A DNA stretch of 64,000 nucleotides. Origin: Hoeflea_A sp963921345 (GTDB lineage Bacteria > Pseudomonadota > Alphaproteobacteria > Rhizobiales > Rhizobiaceae). The notes beneath the pieces are model-generated. The model had not been told where the DNA came from. It saw only the letters and a list, made by a program, of their open reading frames with translations, and did no database searches. A program made the translations under genes and the position numbers. Below are positions 26,715-35,395 of the stretch, one piece after another. The DNA is taken from NCBI GenBank assembly GCA_963921345.3, contig CAWUFE020000007.1:3658001-3722000 (forward strand), read 5' to 3'. Numbering within the stretch: the first letter of the stretch is position 1; each line of letters begins with the position of its first letter.

Positions 26715-26724
26715 TTATAGATAA
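26715..26724. promoter_or_regulatory. BioR box upstream of bioY
   Basis: TTATAGATAA is a perfect match to the BioR operator established in Agrobacterium, Brucella and relatives. It lies 28 bp before the bioY ATG. A degenerate second copy, TTATAGATTC, follows immediately at 26726-26735, so tandem binding is possible. Confidence 0.9.
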
Positions 26725-26792
26725 TTTATAGATTCGATCTATTAGAGAGTCCAGCCCTTCTGTGAAACGCCCTGTTTCAGAGATAATTGGTG

Positions 26793-27458
26793 CTAGCCGA
26801 CGATGACAAACGCATCGCCGGCACCTGGCGCTCCGTCGCGCCGCAATTTGCCGATCTTCTGGATGTGGCGGGTCAGCAGGGACGCGGCCGCATCGACCTC
26901 TCCGCGCCGCAGAGCCGCCAAGATCGCGCGATGGTCGCTGTCGGTGCGGGCTTCCCATTGCGCCCGCCAGCCGGCAAACAGAATGCGGGCGCTGACCGCC
27001 TGCAGATCGTCGATGGCCGTGAGCAGCCGCGGCATGCCGCAGGGTTCGATGATCAGCCGGTGAAAGGTCCGGTTGGCAGCCTCCCAGTCCTGCACGTTGC
27101 CGGCCTTTTCGCCGCTCCTGATCGCCTCTTCCGCCCGGTCGAGAATGGCTCTGGTGAGATGCGGTGCGGCATGACGCAGCGCCAGCGCCTCGAGTGCGGC
27201 CCGCATTTCCGCCACCTCCTGCACCTCGGCGCGCTCGAAGGAGGCGACGCGGAAACCGCGGCGTGGCTGGCTCACCGCAAGCCCTTGCGCCTCCAAAAGC
27301 CTAAAGGCTTCGCGCACCGGAACATGACTGGCGGAAAACTCCTCGGCGATGTGGTCCTGGCGCAGCGGCGCTCCAGGCGCCAGCTCACCGGAGACGATGC
27401 GGTCGGCCAGAGTGCGGCTGATGCGGGTGGCAATCGTGTCTTTTTTGTCCATGGCCAT
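26793..27458 (-). CDS. bioR: BioR, GntR-family biotin regulator
   Basis: A 221-residue FadR-type GntR regulator. The N-terminal winged HTH contains LRQDHIAEEFSASHVPVREA, and the C-terminal all-helical FCD domain has the conserved metal/ligand His residues (AALEALALRHAAPHL, FHRLIIEP). Identification as BioR rests on the perfect BioR boxes in front of itself and of bioY, and on the adjacency to bioY. ATGs at 27458 and 27452 are both possible. Neither has a clear RBS, and the BioR box begins only 3 nt upstream of 27458, so translation may be leaderless. Confidence 0.9.
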   Translation of the reverse strand: MAMDKKDTIATRISRTLADRIVSGELAPGAPLRQDHIAEEFSASHVPVREAFRLLEAQGLAVSQPRRGFRVASFERAEVQEVAEMRAALEALALRHAAPHLTRAILDRAEEAIRSGEKAGNVQDWEAANRTFHRLIIEPCGMPRLLTAIDDLQAVSARILFAGWRAQWEARTDSDHRAILAALRRGEVDAAASLLTRHIQKIGKLRRDGAPGAGDAFVIVG

Positions 27459-27461
27459 GAA

Positions 27462-27471
27462 TTATAGATAA
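27462..27471. promoter_or_regulatory. BioR box upstream of bioR
   Basis: A second perfect TTATAGATAA, 3 nt upstream of the bioR start codon. This implies autoregulation of bioR. It lies in the intergenic region shared with the divergent acyl-CoA dehydrogenase gene, although the distance to that gene (130 nt) makes control of it less likely. Confidence 0.88.
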
Positions 27472-27601
27472 TTAGCCGCCATGCGACTGTCGAGCGGTTG
27501 TTTTGCGCCCTCACCCTACCGGCGAGCCGTCGACGCTACAGACCCCTCGGATTGTTCATCGGCACCTTAACTTCGCCCCGGCCCTCGGCTACAACGCCAG
27601 C

Positions 27602-28759
27602 ATGCAAAGTCCATCCGTCACCGCCGAAATCCGCCAGTCCGTCAAAGCCATCTGCGATCGCTACGGCGAGGACTATTGGCGCGAACTCGACGCCAATCGC
27701 GGCTATCCCACCGAATTCGTCGCGGAACTGACGCAGTCCGGTTTTCTCGGCTGCCTGATCCCGGAAAGGTATGGCGGCGCCGGTCTGGGGCTGAACGAGG
27801 CCTGCGCCGTGCTGGAGGAAATCTCCCGCTCCGGCGGCCATCCGGGCGCCGCCCATGCGCAGATGTATGTCATGGGCTCGGTGCTGCGGCACGGTACCGA
27901 GGCGCAGAAACAGGCCTATTTGCCGAAGATCGCTTCGGGCGAGTTGCGGCTGCAGTCGTTCGGCGTCACCGAGCCGACCACGGGCACCGACACCACGTCG
28001 CTGAAGACGACCGCCGAACGCCGCGGCGACCGCTATGTCGTCAATGGCCAGAAGGTGTGGATCAGCCGGGTGCAGCATTCCGACCTGATGCTGCTGCTGG
28101 CGCGCACCAGGCCGATCGCCGAGCGCACGTCGAAGACCGACGGGCTCTCCTGTTTCATTGTCGACCTGCGCGGCGCCGAAGAGCGCGGCCTCACCGTCCG
28201 GCCGATCGACGCGATGATCAACCACCACTCCTGCGAACTGTTTTTCGACGATTTCGAGGTGCCGGCGGAAAACCTGCTCGGTCCCGAGCACGGCGGCTTC
28301 CGGGTGATCCTCGACAGCATGAACGCCGAACGCATCCTGATCGCCGCCGAATGCGTCGGCGATGCGCGCTACTTCATTGACAAGGCGACGGCCTACGCCA
28401 ACGAGCGGGTGGTGTTCGACCGCCCGATCGGCCAGAATCAGGGAGTCGCCTTCCCGATAGCCGAAGCCTACGCGAAGGCGCAGGCCGCGGCGCTGATGGT
28501 GGAGCGGGCGGCCGGCCTGTTCGATGCGCAGGAGAAATGCGCCGAAGAAGCCAATATGGCCAAGCTGCTGGCGGCCGAGGCATCATGGAAGGCCGGCGAT
28601 ATCTGCCTGCAGACCCATGGCGGCTTCGGCTTCAGCCGTGCCTATCACATCGAGCGCAAGCTGCGCGAAACGCGGCTCTACCAGATCGCGCCGATCTCGA
28701 CCAACCTGATCCTGTCCTATCTGAGCGAGCATGTGCTCGGCCTGCCGAGGAGTTTCTGA
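27602..28759 (+). CDS. Acyl-CoA dehydrogenase
   Basis: A 385-residue flavoprotein. Family motifs are FGVTEPTTGTDTTSLKTTA (FAD-binding loop), KVWISRVQHSDLMLLLARTR, and the C-terminal LQTHGGFGFSRAYHIERKLR. It introduces a double bond alpha-beta to a CoA thioester. ATG 27602 is the best start by homology but lacks a clear RBS. It is the first of three overlapping genes (dehydrogenase, CoA-transferase, hydratase) that resemble modules for branched or dicarboxylic acids such as itaconate, mesaconate or methylsuccinate. The exact substrate is unknown. Confidence 0.92.
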   Translation: MQSPSVTAEIRQSVKAICDRYGEDYWRELDANRGYPTEFVAELTQSGFLGCLIPERYGGAGLGLNEACAVLEEISRSGGHPGAAHAQMYVMGSVLRHGTEAQKQAYLPKIASGELRLQSFGVTEPTTGTDTTSLKTTAERRGDRYVVNGQKVWISRVQHSDLMLLLARTRPIAERTSKTDGLSCFIVDLRGAEERGLTVRPIDAMINHHSCELFFDDFEVPAENLLGPEHGGFRVILDSMNAERILIAAECVGDARYFIDKATAYANERVVFDRPIGQNQGVAFPIAEAYAKAQAAALMVERAAGLFDAQEKCAEEANMAKLLAAEASWKAGDICLQTHGGFGFSRAYHIERKLRETRLYQIAPISTNLILSYLSEHVLGLPRSF

Positions 28760-29910
28760 TGGCGTCTCCCGAAGCGCGGCCGCTCGATGGCCTGCTGGTC
28801 GTCGCCGTCGAACAGGCCGTGGCCGCCCCCTTCTGCACGGCCCGTCTGGCCCATGCCGGCGCGCGGGTCATCAAGGTGGAACGGCCGGAGGGCGACTTCG
28901 CCCGCCTCTACGACACGGCGGCGATGGGCGAGAGTTCCTATTTCGCCTGGCTCAACCGCGGCAAGGAATCGGTCGTGCTCGACTTCAAGTCCGACGACGG
29001 CAAGCGCCTGCTGCAGGCACTGCTCCAAAAGGCCGACGTCTTCGTACACAATCTGGCGGCCGGGGCGCTCGACCGCGCCGGTTTCGGCGCCGATCTCCTT
29101 GGCCGGCTCAACGAACGGCTGATCAACTGCGCGATCACCGGCTATCACGGCGGCAGCCCGATGGCCGACCGGCCGGCATACGACCTGTTGATCCAGGCCG
29201 AGAGCGGGCTGGTGTCGATCTCCGGAAGTCCGGGCGAACCTGGGCGCATCGGCGTTTCCGTCTGCGACATCAGCGCCGGGTTGACCGCCTATAGCGGGGT
29301 GCTCGAAGCACTGCTGCGCCGCGGGCGGACGGGACGGGGGGCCACGCTCGACATATCGTTGTTCGACGTGGCCGCCGACTGGATGGCGGTGCCCTATCTG
29401 CATGCCCGCTATGGAAAGGGACCGCCGAAGCCCGTCGGGCTGCGCCATCCGTCGATCGCTCCCTACGGCGCCTTTCCCTGCGCCGACGGCCGGTCGGTGC
29501 TGATCGCGGTGCAGAACGAACGGGAGTGGGCGCGGCTGTGCGGCGCCGTGTTCAGCGATCCGGAACTGGCGGAACTGCCCGAGTTTTCCTCCAACAACCG
29601 GCGCGTCGAGCACCGCGATGCGCTGGAAGCGGCGCTGGGAAAACGCACCTCGGGCCTGTCGTCGACGGAACTCGCCGACCGGCTATCTGCGGCGCGCATC
29701 GCCTTCGGCCTGGTCAACGGCCCGGAGGACCTGGCCGACCATCCGGCCTTCCGCACCGATCCGGCGACAACCGCCGAGGGCGCCGACTATGCCATGCCCG
29801 CCCATCCGATCCACTGGCTGGGCGAAGCAGACGAGACAGCCGTGCCGCCACCGGCGCTCGGCGCGCACACCGAGGCGGTTACCCGCGAATTCCTGGGAGA
29901 CGCGGAGTGA
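28759..29910 (+). CDS. CaiB/BaiF-family CoA-transferase
   Basis: A 383-residue family III CoA-transferase with the N-terminal VVAVEQAVAAPFCTARLAHAG and IKVERPEGDFARLYD motifs, the nucleotide-independent CoA-binding region YFAWLNRGKESVVLDFKS, and the active-site Asp in RPAYDLLIQAESGL. It moves CoA between an acyl-CoA and a free acid. The start overlaps the dehydrogenase stop (TGATG) and the stop overlaps the hydratase GTG. Genes of this type next to MaoC-like hydratases include succinyl-CoA:mesaconate CoA-transferases. Confidence 0.92.
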   Translation: MASPEARPLDGLLVVAVEQAVAAPFCTARLAHAGARVIKVERPEGDFARLYDTAAMGESSYFAWLNRGKESVVLDFKSDDGKRLLQALLQKADVFVHNLAAGALDRAGFGADLLGRLNERLINCAITGYHGGSPMADRPAYDLLIQAESGLVSISGSPGEPGRIGVSVCDISAGLTAYSGVLEALLRRGRTGRGATLDISLFDVAADWMAVPYLHARYGKGPPKPVGLRHPSIAPYGAFPCADGRSVLIAVQNEREWARLCGAVFSDPELAELPEFSSNNRRVEHRDALEAALGKRTSGLSSTELADRLSAARIAFGLVNGPEDLADHPAFRTDPATTAEGADYAMPAHPIHWLGEADETAVPPPALGAHTEAVTREFLGDAE

Positions 29911-30749
29911 CGCTCGAGGACTTGCAGGCACAATGCCTCGAGGCCATCGGGCGCAGCCGGACGATGAGCGACAGCCTGCAGCCCGAACGGGCCACCCTGA
30001 TGGAGCTTTGTCTCGACCGGGAGCCGGCGCTTGCCGACGGCGACGACCTGCCGGCACTTTGGCACTGGATCTACTTCATCGAACCGGTGCCGACTTCGGA
30101 TCTCGGCGCCGACGGCCACGAACGCCTCGGCCGCTTCCTGCCGCCGATCCGCTATCCGCGGCGCATGTGGGCCGGCGGCGACGTTGTCTTCAGGGTGCCG
30201 CTGATCATCGGACGCGACGCCGAGAAGACCACGAGCATCGACAATGTCGAGTTCAAGCAGGGACGCTCGGGGCCTCTGTGTTTCGTCACCGTGCGCCATC
30301 GCGTCCGGCAGCACGGCCGCGAAGCGATCGACGAGACCCAGACCATCGTCTATCGCGATTCCGGCCAGGCTGAGCAAACGGCGCCCGCCACCCGGGCGGA
30401 CACGTCGGCCGATGGCCTGATGTCGGTCGGACGGCTTCAGATGTTTCGCTATTCGGCACTGACCTTCAAAGCCCATCGCATTCACTACGACGAAAAATTC
30501 GCCCTCCAGGAGGAGGGCTATCCGGGTCTGATCGTTCACGGACCCTTGCTCGTTTCGGCGCTGGTCGCCCATGGCGCGGCGCTCGACCCGCAGCGGCGGG
30601 TGGGCCGCTTGCGTTACCGGGCGCTCCAGCCGGTGTTTGAGAACGAAGGGTTCCGTGTCGACAGCGAACGGACGACAACCGGCGTCGAGTTGAGCATCGT
30701 CAAGCCCAACACCGGGGCGGCAATGCAAGCGACGCTCGACTGGGCCTAG
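29907..30749 (+). CDS. MaoC-like (mesaconyl-C4-CoA hydratase-type) dehydratase
   Basis: A 280-residue double-hotdog protein. The N-terminal FAS1-like half (LWHWIYFIEPVPTSDLGADG, RYPRRMWAGGDVVF) and C-terminal hotdog (RYSALTFKAHRIHYDEKFA, YPGLIVHGPLLVSAL) match mesaconyl-C4-CoA/itaconyl-CoA hydratase relatives. It starts at GTG 29907 in an overlap with the transferase stop. The TAG stop at 30747-30749 is part of the terminal repeat of the adjacent MITE-like element, so the last residues may have been changed by that insertion. Confidence 0.88.
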   Translation: MTLEDLQAQCLEAIGRSRTMSDSLQPERATLMELCLDREPALADGDDLPALWHWIYFIEPVPTSDLGADGHERLGRFLPPIRYPRRMWAGGDVVFRVPLIIGRDAEKTTSIDNVEFKQGRSGPLCFVTVRHRVRQHGREAIDETQTIVYRDSGQAEQTAPATRADTSADGLMSVGRLQMFRYSALTFKAHRIHYDEKFALQEEGYPGLIVHGPLLVSALVAHGAALDPQRRVGRLRYRALQPVFENEGFRVDSERTTTGVELSIVKPNTGAAMQATLDWA

Positions 30750-30779
30750 AGCGAAGGCGATTAGATTGGATCATTTGAT
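30746..30779 (+). repeat. Left terminal inverted repeat of the MITE-like element
   Basis: Pairs with 30984-31017 on the opposite strand over about 34 nt with one gap and one mismatch. It supplies the TAG stop codon of the upstream hydratase gene. Confidence 0.8.
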
Positions 30780-30983
30780 GGCTGCAGATCGGCTCCACTC
30801 GGCCAGGCGCGTCGCGCCGCGCGATGTGGTTCATCGGGCAAGCGGCGCAACGCAGCCGATGGGCCGATATGCAGCCACCCTTTGGGCCGGGCGCTTTTGG
30901 CCCCTGGCGTCGTTGGCTTGCACTTGTGGTGGGATGGCACCACGGCCTGCAACCCGCCTAGCCAGAGACCAAAATCGCCGCTG

Positions 30984-31017
30984 TCAAATGATGCAATCTA
31001 ATCGCCCTTCGCTCTAG
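30984..31017 (-). repeat. Right terminal inverted repeat of the MITE-like element
   Basis: The inverted partner of 30746-30779. About 290 nt of further non-coding DNA separates it from the UDP-glucuronate decarboxylase gene; no other feature was seen in that stretch. Confidence 0.8.
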
Positions 31018-31308
31018 ACCGGTAACAATCGTGTCACGCCTCTCGACTTCCGGATGATCATCGGCTAACCGCTCTCATGTCATCCGGACCACAGCGTTAA
31101 CCAACCGCTAACGTCTTCCTGCCGGTTTCTTTCAATCGGCCGGTGAAGGTAGTAATTGCTAAAGTAACGATGGGGTTGCCTTGCAGTCTTGCCTCCCGGT
31201 CCGGCCGACACAGATAAATGGGGATCGGAGAACCTGCGACAGGCCGGCGGTTACGAGTAGCAGAACCGTCCCTGCATCGAAAACGCGTCGCGGGCGAGGA
31301 CAGGACGA

Positions 31309-32256
31309 ATGAAAAGAAAATCGATGCGTATCCTGGTCACCGGTGGCGCTGGATTCGTCGGCTCGCATCTCTGTCGGCGCCTGCTTGCCGACGGCGCCGA
31401 CGTCCTGTGCGTGGACAATTTCTTCACTGGGACCAAGGAGAACATTCTCGATCTTCTCGACAGCCCGAAATTCGAGTTCATGCGCCACGATGTCACCTTC
31501 CCGCTCTATGTGGAGGTCGACCGGATCTACAATCTCGCCTGCCCGGCCTCGCCCGTGCACTATCAGTTCGACGCCGTGCAGACGACCAAGACCAGCATCC
31601 ACGGGGCGATCAACATGCTGGGCCTCGCCAAGCGCACGCGAGCCCGCATCCTGCAGGCCTCGACCAGCGAGGTCTATGGCGACCCGGAGGTGCATCCGCA
31701 GCCGGAGAGCTATTGGGGCCGGGTCAATCCGATCGGCCTGCGGTCGTGCTACGACGAGGGCAAGCGCTGCGCCGAAACGCTGTTCTTCGACTATCACCGG
31801 CAGCACGATCTGGAGATCCGCGTTGTGCGCATCTTCAACACCTACGGCCCCAACATGCACCCCAATGACGGCCGTGTCGTCTCCAATTTCATCGTCCAGG
31901 CGCTGACCGACCAGGACATCACGATATACGGCGACGGCAGCCAGACGCGCAGCTTCCAGTATATCGACGATCTGGTCGAAGGCATGGTGCGGATGATGGA
32001 AAACGAGGACGGTTTTTCCGGACCCGTCAATATCGGCAATCCCGGAGAGTTCACCATCAAGCAGCTGGCCGAGACCATTCTGGAAATGATCCCGGAAAGC
32101 AAAAGCCGGCTGGTCTACCGGCCGCTGCCCGAAGACGACCCAAGGCAGCGCCAGCCGGACACCACCCTGGCCAGGGAAAAGCTCGGCTGGGAGCCGGTTG
32201 TTCCCTTCCACGAGGGCCTGGAAAAAACCATCGTCTTTTTCCGCAACCTGATGTGA
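31309..32256 (+). CDS. UDP-glucuronate decarboxylase (UDP-xylose synthase)
   Basis: A 315-residue extended SDR. The NAD motif is TGGAGFVGSHLCRRL, followed by VDNFFTGTKENI and ASTSEVYGDPEVHPQPESYWG. The catalytic Y-x-x-x-K is in SCYDEGKRCAE, with RIFNTYGPNMHPNDGRVVSNF. The STSEVYGDP and long 'HPQPE.YWG' insert are characteristic of UXS rather than dTDP-glucose dehydratase. It decarboxylates UDP-GlcA to UDP-xylose for surface polysaccharide. AGGA precedes ATG 31309; ATG 31324 is an alternative. A glycosyltransferase follows. Confidence 0.92.
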   Translation: MKRKSMRILVTGGAGFVGSHLCRRLLADGADVLCVDNFFTGTKENILDLLDSPKFEFMRHDVTFPLYVEVDRIYNLACPASPVHYQFDAVQTTKTSIHGAINMLGLAKRTRARILQASTSEVYGDPEVHPQPESYWGRVNPIGLRSCYDEGKRCAETLFFDYHRQHDLEIRVVRIFNTYGPNMHPNDGRVVSNFIVQALTDQDITIYGDGSQTRSFQYIDDLVEGMVRMMENEDGFSGPVNIGNPGEFTIKQLAETILEMIPESKSRLVYRPLPEDDPRQRQPDTTLAREKLGWEPVVPFHEGLEKTIVFFRNLM

Positions 32257-32308
32257 CCGCATCCGGGTTTTGTGCTACGTGCGGCCATCCGACGGAGTGG
32301 ATGGCCGC

Positions 32309-33496
32309 ATGACCTATCGCATTGGCGTCGACGCCCGGCTGCTGACGCAGAAGATCACCGGCATCGGACGCTACTCCCACGAGATGTTGGACCGGCTGAC
32401 CCTTTCAGGGCACGAATGGTTCCTTTATTCGCCCGCGCCGATCGCCATCGGCGACTGGCAGCGGCCCGGCGTGCATCTGCGCATTTCCAACTTCGCCAGC
32501 CGACCGCTGCGCCTGGTATGGGCGCAAACCGTCCTGCCCCGGCAGGCGGCACGCGACCGGGTCGACCTTTTCTGGTCGCCGACGCACCGTCTGCCGCGGT
32601 TTCTTCCAGGCAATATCGCCCGGGTGGTGACGATCCACGACCTGGTTTGGAAGCATGCCGGCGAAACCATGCCGGCCGCCAATCGCTGGCTCGATGCCCG
32701 GCTGCTGCCGCAGGCGGCTCGGCTGGCCGACCGGATCATCGCCGTTTCGCAGAACACCGCCAACGACCTGATCGCCGAGGTACCGGAAGCGGCCGGCAAG
32801 GTGGATGCGATTGCGCTGGGCGTCGCCGAACCGGGACCGGCCGCGGACGATGGCGAACTGACGGAACTGGGTTTGAACGAGCCGTTCTTCCTGTTTGTCG
32901 GCACGCTCGAGCCGCGCAAGAACCTGCGGCGGCTCGTCGAGGCCTATTCGCGCCTGTCCGATCCGCTGCGAAACGCCGCGCGGCTGGTCATTGTCGGCGG
33001 CAGCGGCTGGGGCGGCGTCGATGCCCGGACCATCGCCGCGGAGCTCGGCGTTGCCGAGCGGGTCAGCGTGCTGGGCTATGTCAGCGAACCGCTGCTCGCC
33101 GCGCTCTACGAGAAGGCGCTGTTTCTGGCGATGCCGTCGCTCTACGAAGGTTTCGGCCTGCCGCTGCTCGAAGCGATGATCCGCGGCACGCCGGTGCTCA
33201 CGTCAAACCGCGCGTCGATGCCGGAAGTGGCCGGTGATGCCGGGCTGCTGGTCGAACCGGACGATGTGGAGTCCATTCAATCCGGGCTGCAACAGCTGCT
33301 TGCCGATGCGGAGCTGCGCGACAGGCTGGCCGCGGCGGCGCGACTGCGGGCGAAGACGTTCACCTGGGATCGAACCGTGTCAGAGACGCTGAAGGTGTTC
33401 GACGCGGTCGCATCGTTGCGCGGGAATACCGCCAATCGCACGGTTTCTTCCGACGCTGCCAAGGTCGATCTTGCCAGCCACTCCGAAGACCGGTAA
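32309..33496 (+). CDS. Family 4 glycosyltransferase
   Basis: A 395-residue GT-B retaining glycosyltransferase. The N-terminal acceptor domain begins RIGVDARLLTQKITGIGRYS, and FLFVGTLEPRKNLRRLVEAY opens the C-terminal domain. The nucleotide-sugar motif is MPSLYEGFGLPLLEAM (E-x7-E). It lies 52 nt after the UDP-xylose synthase gene, so it may use UDP-xylose or act on the same polysaccharide. ATG 32309 with GGAG about 11 nt upstream is preferred. Confidence 0.9.
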   Translation: MTYRIGVDARLLTQKITGIGRYSHEMLDRLTLSGHEWFLYSPAPIAIGDWQRPGVHLRISNFASRPLRLVWAQTVLPRQAARDRVDLFWSPTHRLPRFLPGNIARVVTIHDLVWKHAGETMPAANRWLDARLLPQAARLADRIIAVSQNTANDLIAEVPEAAGKVDAIALGVAEPGPAADDGELTELGLNEPFFLFVGTLEPRKNLRRLVEAYSRLSDPLRNAARLVIVGGSGWGGVDARTIAAELGVAERVSVLGYVSEPLLAALYEKALFLAMPSLYEGFGLPLLEAMIRGTPVLTSNRASMPEVAGDAGLLVEPDDVESIQSGLQQLLADAELRDRLAAAARLRAKTFTWDRTVSETLKVFDAVASLRGNTANRTVSSDAAKVDLASHSEDR

Positions 33497-33766
33497 CGGT
33501 GTCGACGGCGACGCAGTGAACTGATACCCCGGCCCGCCGGCCGGCGGTTTCGGCGGGGCCCAGTTGCCCCTCGGTTGCATGCGCTCCGCTCGGCGCTGGA
33601 GACGTCCGACTACGGACAGTATCTTTTGCGGCTGGCGCGGGAGGGGTAGACGGGTTGCCGCAGCTGGTCACTTTCTGACATCATCCAACGCCTGGTTACC
33701 GTCAATTCACGCATTCCGACGCCCTCGGACCCCGTACCGCCCATCGCCCGCCCGGAAGGGCGAAAA

Positions 33767-35212
33767 TCAGAGATACGGCGACACCAGGCGGGCGAAGCCG
33801 TCGCGAAGGCGAGTCGGGAAAAGCCGCCCCTCGATATCCGCCAGGGTGATCTGCCGGGCGCCGCGAGCCTTGTCGTCGATGATATGGTTCAGAGCCGCCA
33901 CGAAGTCGGTATCGAAGCACTCGACGTTGAACTCGAAGTTCAGCCGCAGGCTGCGCGGATCCCAGTTGGTCGAGCCGATCAGGGCCCAGCTCTGGTCCAC
34001 CACCAGCAGCTTACTGTGGTCGAAAGGCGGCGCCGTGCGGAAAACCCGGCAGCCCGGCCTCAGGATCAGGTCGAGCTGGGCAGCGGCGGCCCAGTCGGCG
34101 ACGGGGATGTTGTTGTTCGACGGCAGATAGATTTCCACCCGCACCCCGCGCAGCGCGGCAACTGCAAGCGCCTCGACCAGCCGCGAGTCGGGGATGAAAT
34201 AGGGGCTGACGATGCGCACGACCTCGCGGGTTCCGGCAAGCGCCGCAAAGATCACCTTGCTGAGCGACTCGAAATCCTCGTCGGGCCCGTGGGCGATGCC
34301 GCGTGCCCAGATGCCGCCGGCGCGGTAAAGCGCCGGGAACCAGGCTTCGCCGGTCAGTTCCTCTCCCGTCGTGAAAGCCCAGTCGGTCACGAAAACCTCC
34401 TGCAGCTGTTCGACGATCGGACCCTGCAGGCGGAAATGCAGACAGGCCGTCGGATGCTTCGGCTTCAGCGACAGCCAGTGCGCCTCGCGGATGTTGGCGC
34501 CGCCGGTAAAGCCGGTCTTGCCGTCGACCACCAGGATCTTGCGATGGTTGCGCAGATTGGCGAAGAGCGGAATGCGGCCGATCTTCGTCGGCAGGAAACG
34601 TGCGGCGGTGATGCCCTGTTCCTGCAGGCGGCTGACCATGTTGACCGGGCTGTAGCGCGATCCGACGGCGTCGACGAGGACGCGGATCTCGACGCCGCGG
34701 ACCCTGGCCTCGCACAGGGCTTTGAAAATGGCGTCGCCGGCCCGGTCGGTGTCGAAAATGTAACTTGCCAGGCTGATCGAGCGTTCGGCGCCGGCGATCG
34801 CCTCGATCATCGCGGGAAAGATCGCATCGCCGTCCATCAGCGGCTCGATGCTGTTGCCGGGGACCGGGTCCCGACCCGTCACCGCCCTGCCGACGGCAGC
34901 CAGGCCGGCCAGCTCGGGATCAGCCTCGATGGCGCGCCTGGCCTGTTCGATATCCGCCTTCGCGACATGGAAGGCCGGCCTGCCGGCCAATGCATCCTGG
35001 ACGCCGAGCCGGACGGCCTTGCGATAGATGCGGTTCACGCCGAGACAGAAATAGGCGATCGAACCGGCATAGGGTGCCAGCCAGGCAAGCCCCGTCCAGG
35101 CAATGGCCGAGCGGGTATCGCGTTTGTGCAGCACCGCATGCACGGTCACCCAGGCCGCCAGCGCGACATGGGTGATTGCGAATATCAGCGGCCAGCCGTC
35201 AGCCAGGACCAT
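33767..35212 (-). CDS. cls: Cardiolipin synthase (phospholipase D family)
   Basis: A 481-residue membrane enzyme. Two N-terminal hydrophobic helices (residues about 5-30 and 40-60) precede two PLD domains with HKD motifs HRKILVVDGKTGFTGG and HSKLLVVDQSWALIGSTN. It condenses phosphatidylglycerol to cardiolipin. ATG 35212 is chosen so that the first helix begins near the N-terminus; the longer in-frame extension to 35329 is rich in Arg and Ser and looks non-coding. It is convergent with the glycosyltransferase; the 270 nt between them hold no convincing gene. Confidence 0.92.
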   Translation of the reverse strand: MVLADGWPLIFAITHVALAAWVTVHAVLHKRDTRSAIAWTGLAWLAPYAGSIAYFCLGVNRIYRKAVRLGVQDALAGRPAFHVAKADIEQARRAIEADPELAGLAAVGRAVTGRDPVPGNSIEPLMDGDAIFPAMIEAIAGAERSISLASYIFDTDRAGDAIFKALCEARVRGVEIRVLVDAVGSRYSPVNMVSRLQEQGITAARFLPTKIGRIPLFANLRNHRKILVVDGKTGFTGGANIREAHWLSLKPKHPTACLHFRLQGPIVEQLQEVFVTDWAFTTGEELTGEAWFPALYRAGGIWARGIAHGPDEDFESLSKVIFAALAGTREVVRIVSPYFIPDSRLVEALAVAALRGVRVEIYLPSNNNIPVADWAAAAQLDLILRPGCRVFRTAPPFDHSKLLVVDQSWALIGSTNWDPRSLRLNFEFNVECFDTDFVAALNHIIDDKARGARQITLADIEGRLFPTRLRDGFARLVSPYL

Positions 35213-35395
35213 GTCCGACCTACATCCCTCGTCGCCAGTCAGATGCCGACTAAGTGAAGGCGCTTCCGTGCTCAGGTCAAGAGAGGGTGATCGGCCGCGA
35301 GAATCAGAACGGGGCTCCCGACGGCCCATTTCGGTGTCATTCGCCGAACGGCGGCAGGCTTTCCGCCCGGAACCCGCTCAGGACGGCTCGACGCC

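Larger units (their letters stand above)
30746..31017. mobile_element. MITE-like palindromic intergenic element
   Basis: A 272-bp segment bounded by inverted repeats of about 34 bp. The left end begins CTAGAGCGAAGGCGATTAGA and the right end, read on the other strand, CTAGAGCGAAGGGCGATTAG. They differ by one 1-nt indel and one substitution, and both contain a TCATTTGA block further in. A TA dinucleotide flanks each GAGCGAAGG end, consistent with a TA target as used by IS630/Tc1-type transposases. No transposase is encoded; short ORFs inside have no recognisable product. The style resembles the repeated intergenic elements of rhizobial genomes. Confidence 0.75.

Noticed and set aside
30766..31017. 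Short ORFs inside the MITE-like element as genes
   Set aside because: They include the terminal repeats in their coding sequence, have no RBS or family motif, and both strands are open only because of base composition.
33564..34130. Plus-strand frame between the glycosyltransferase and cardiolipin synthase genes
   Set aside because: It runs antisense into cls, has no family features, and is strongly Arg/Ser-biased.
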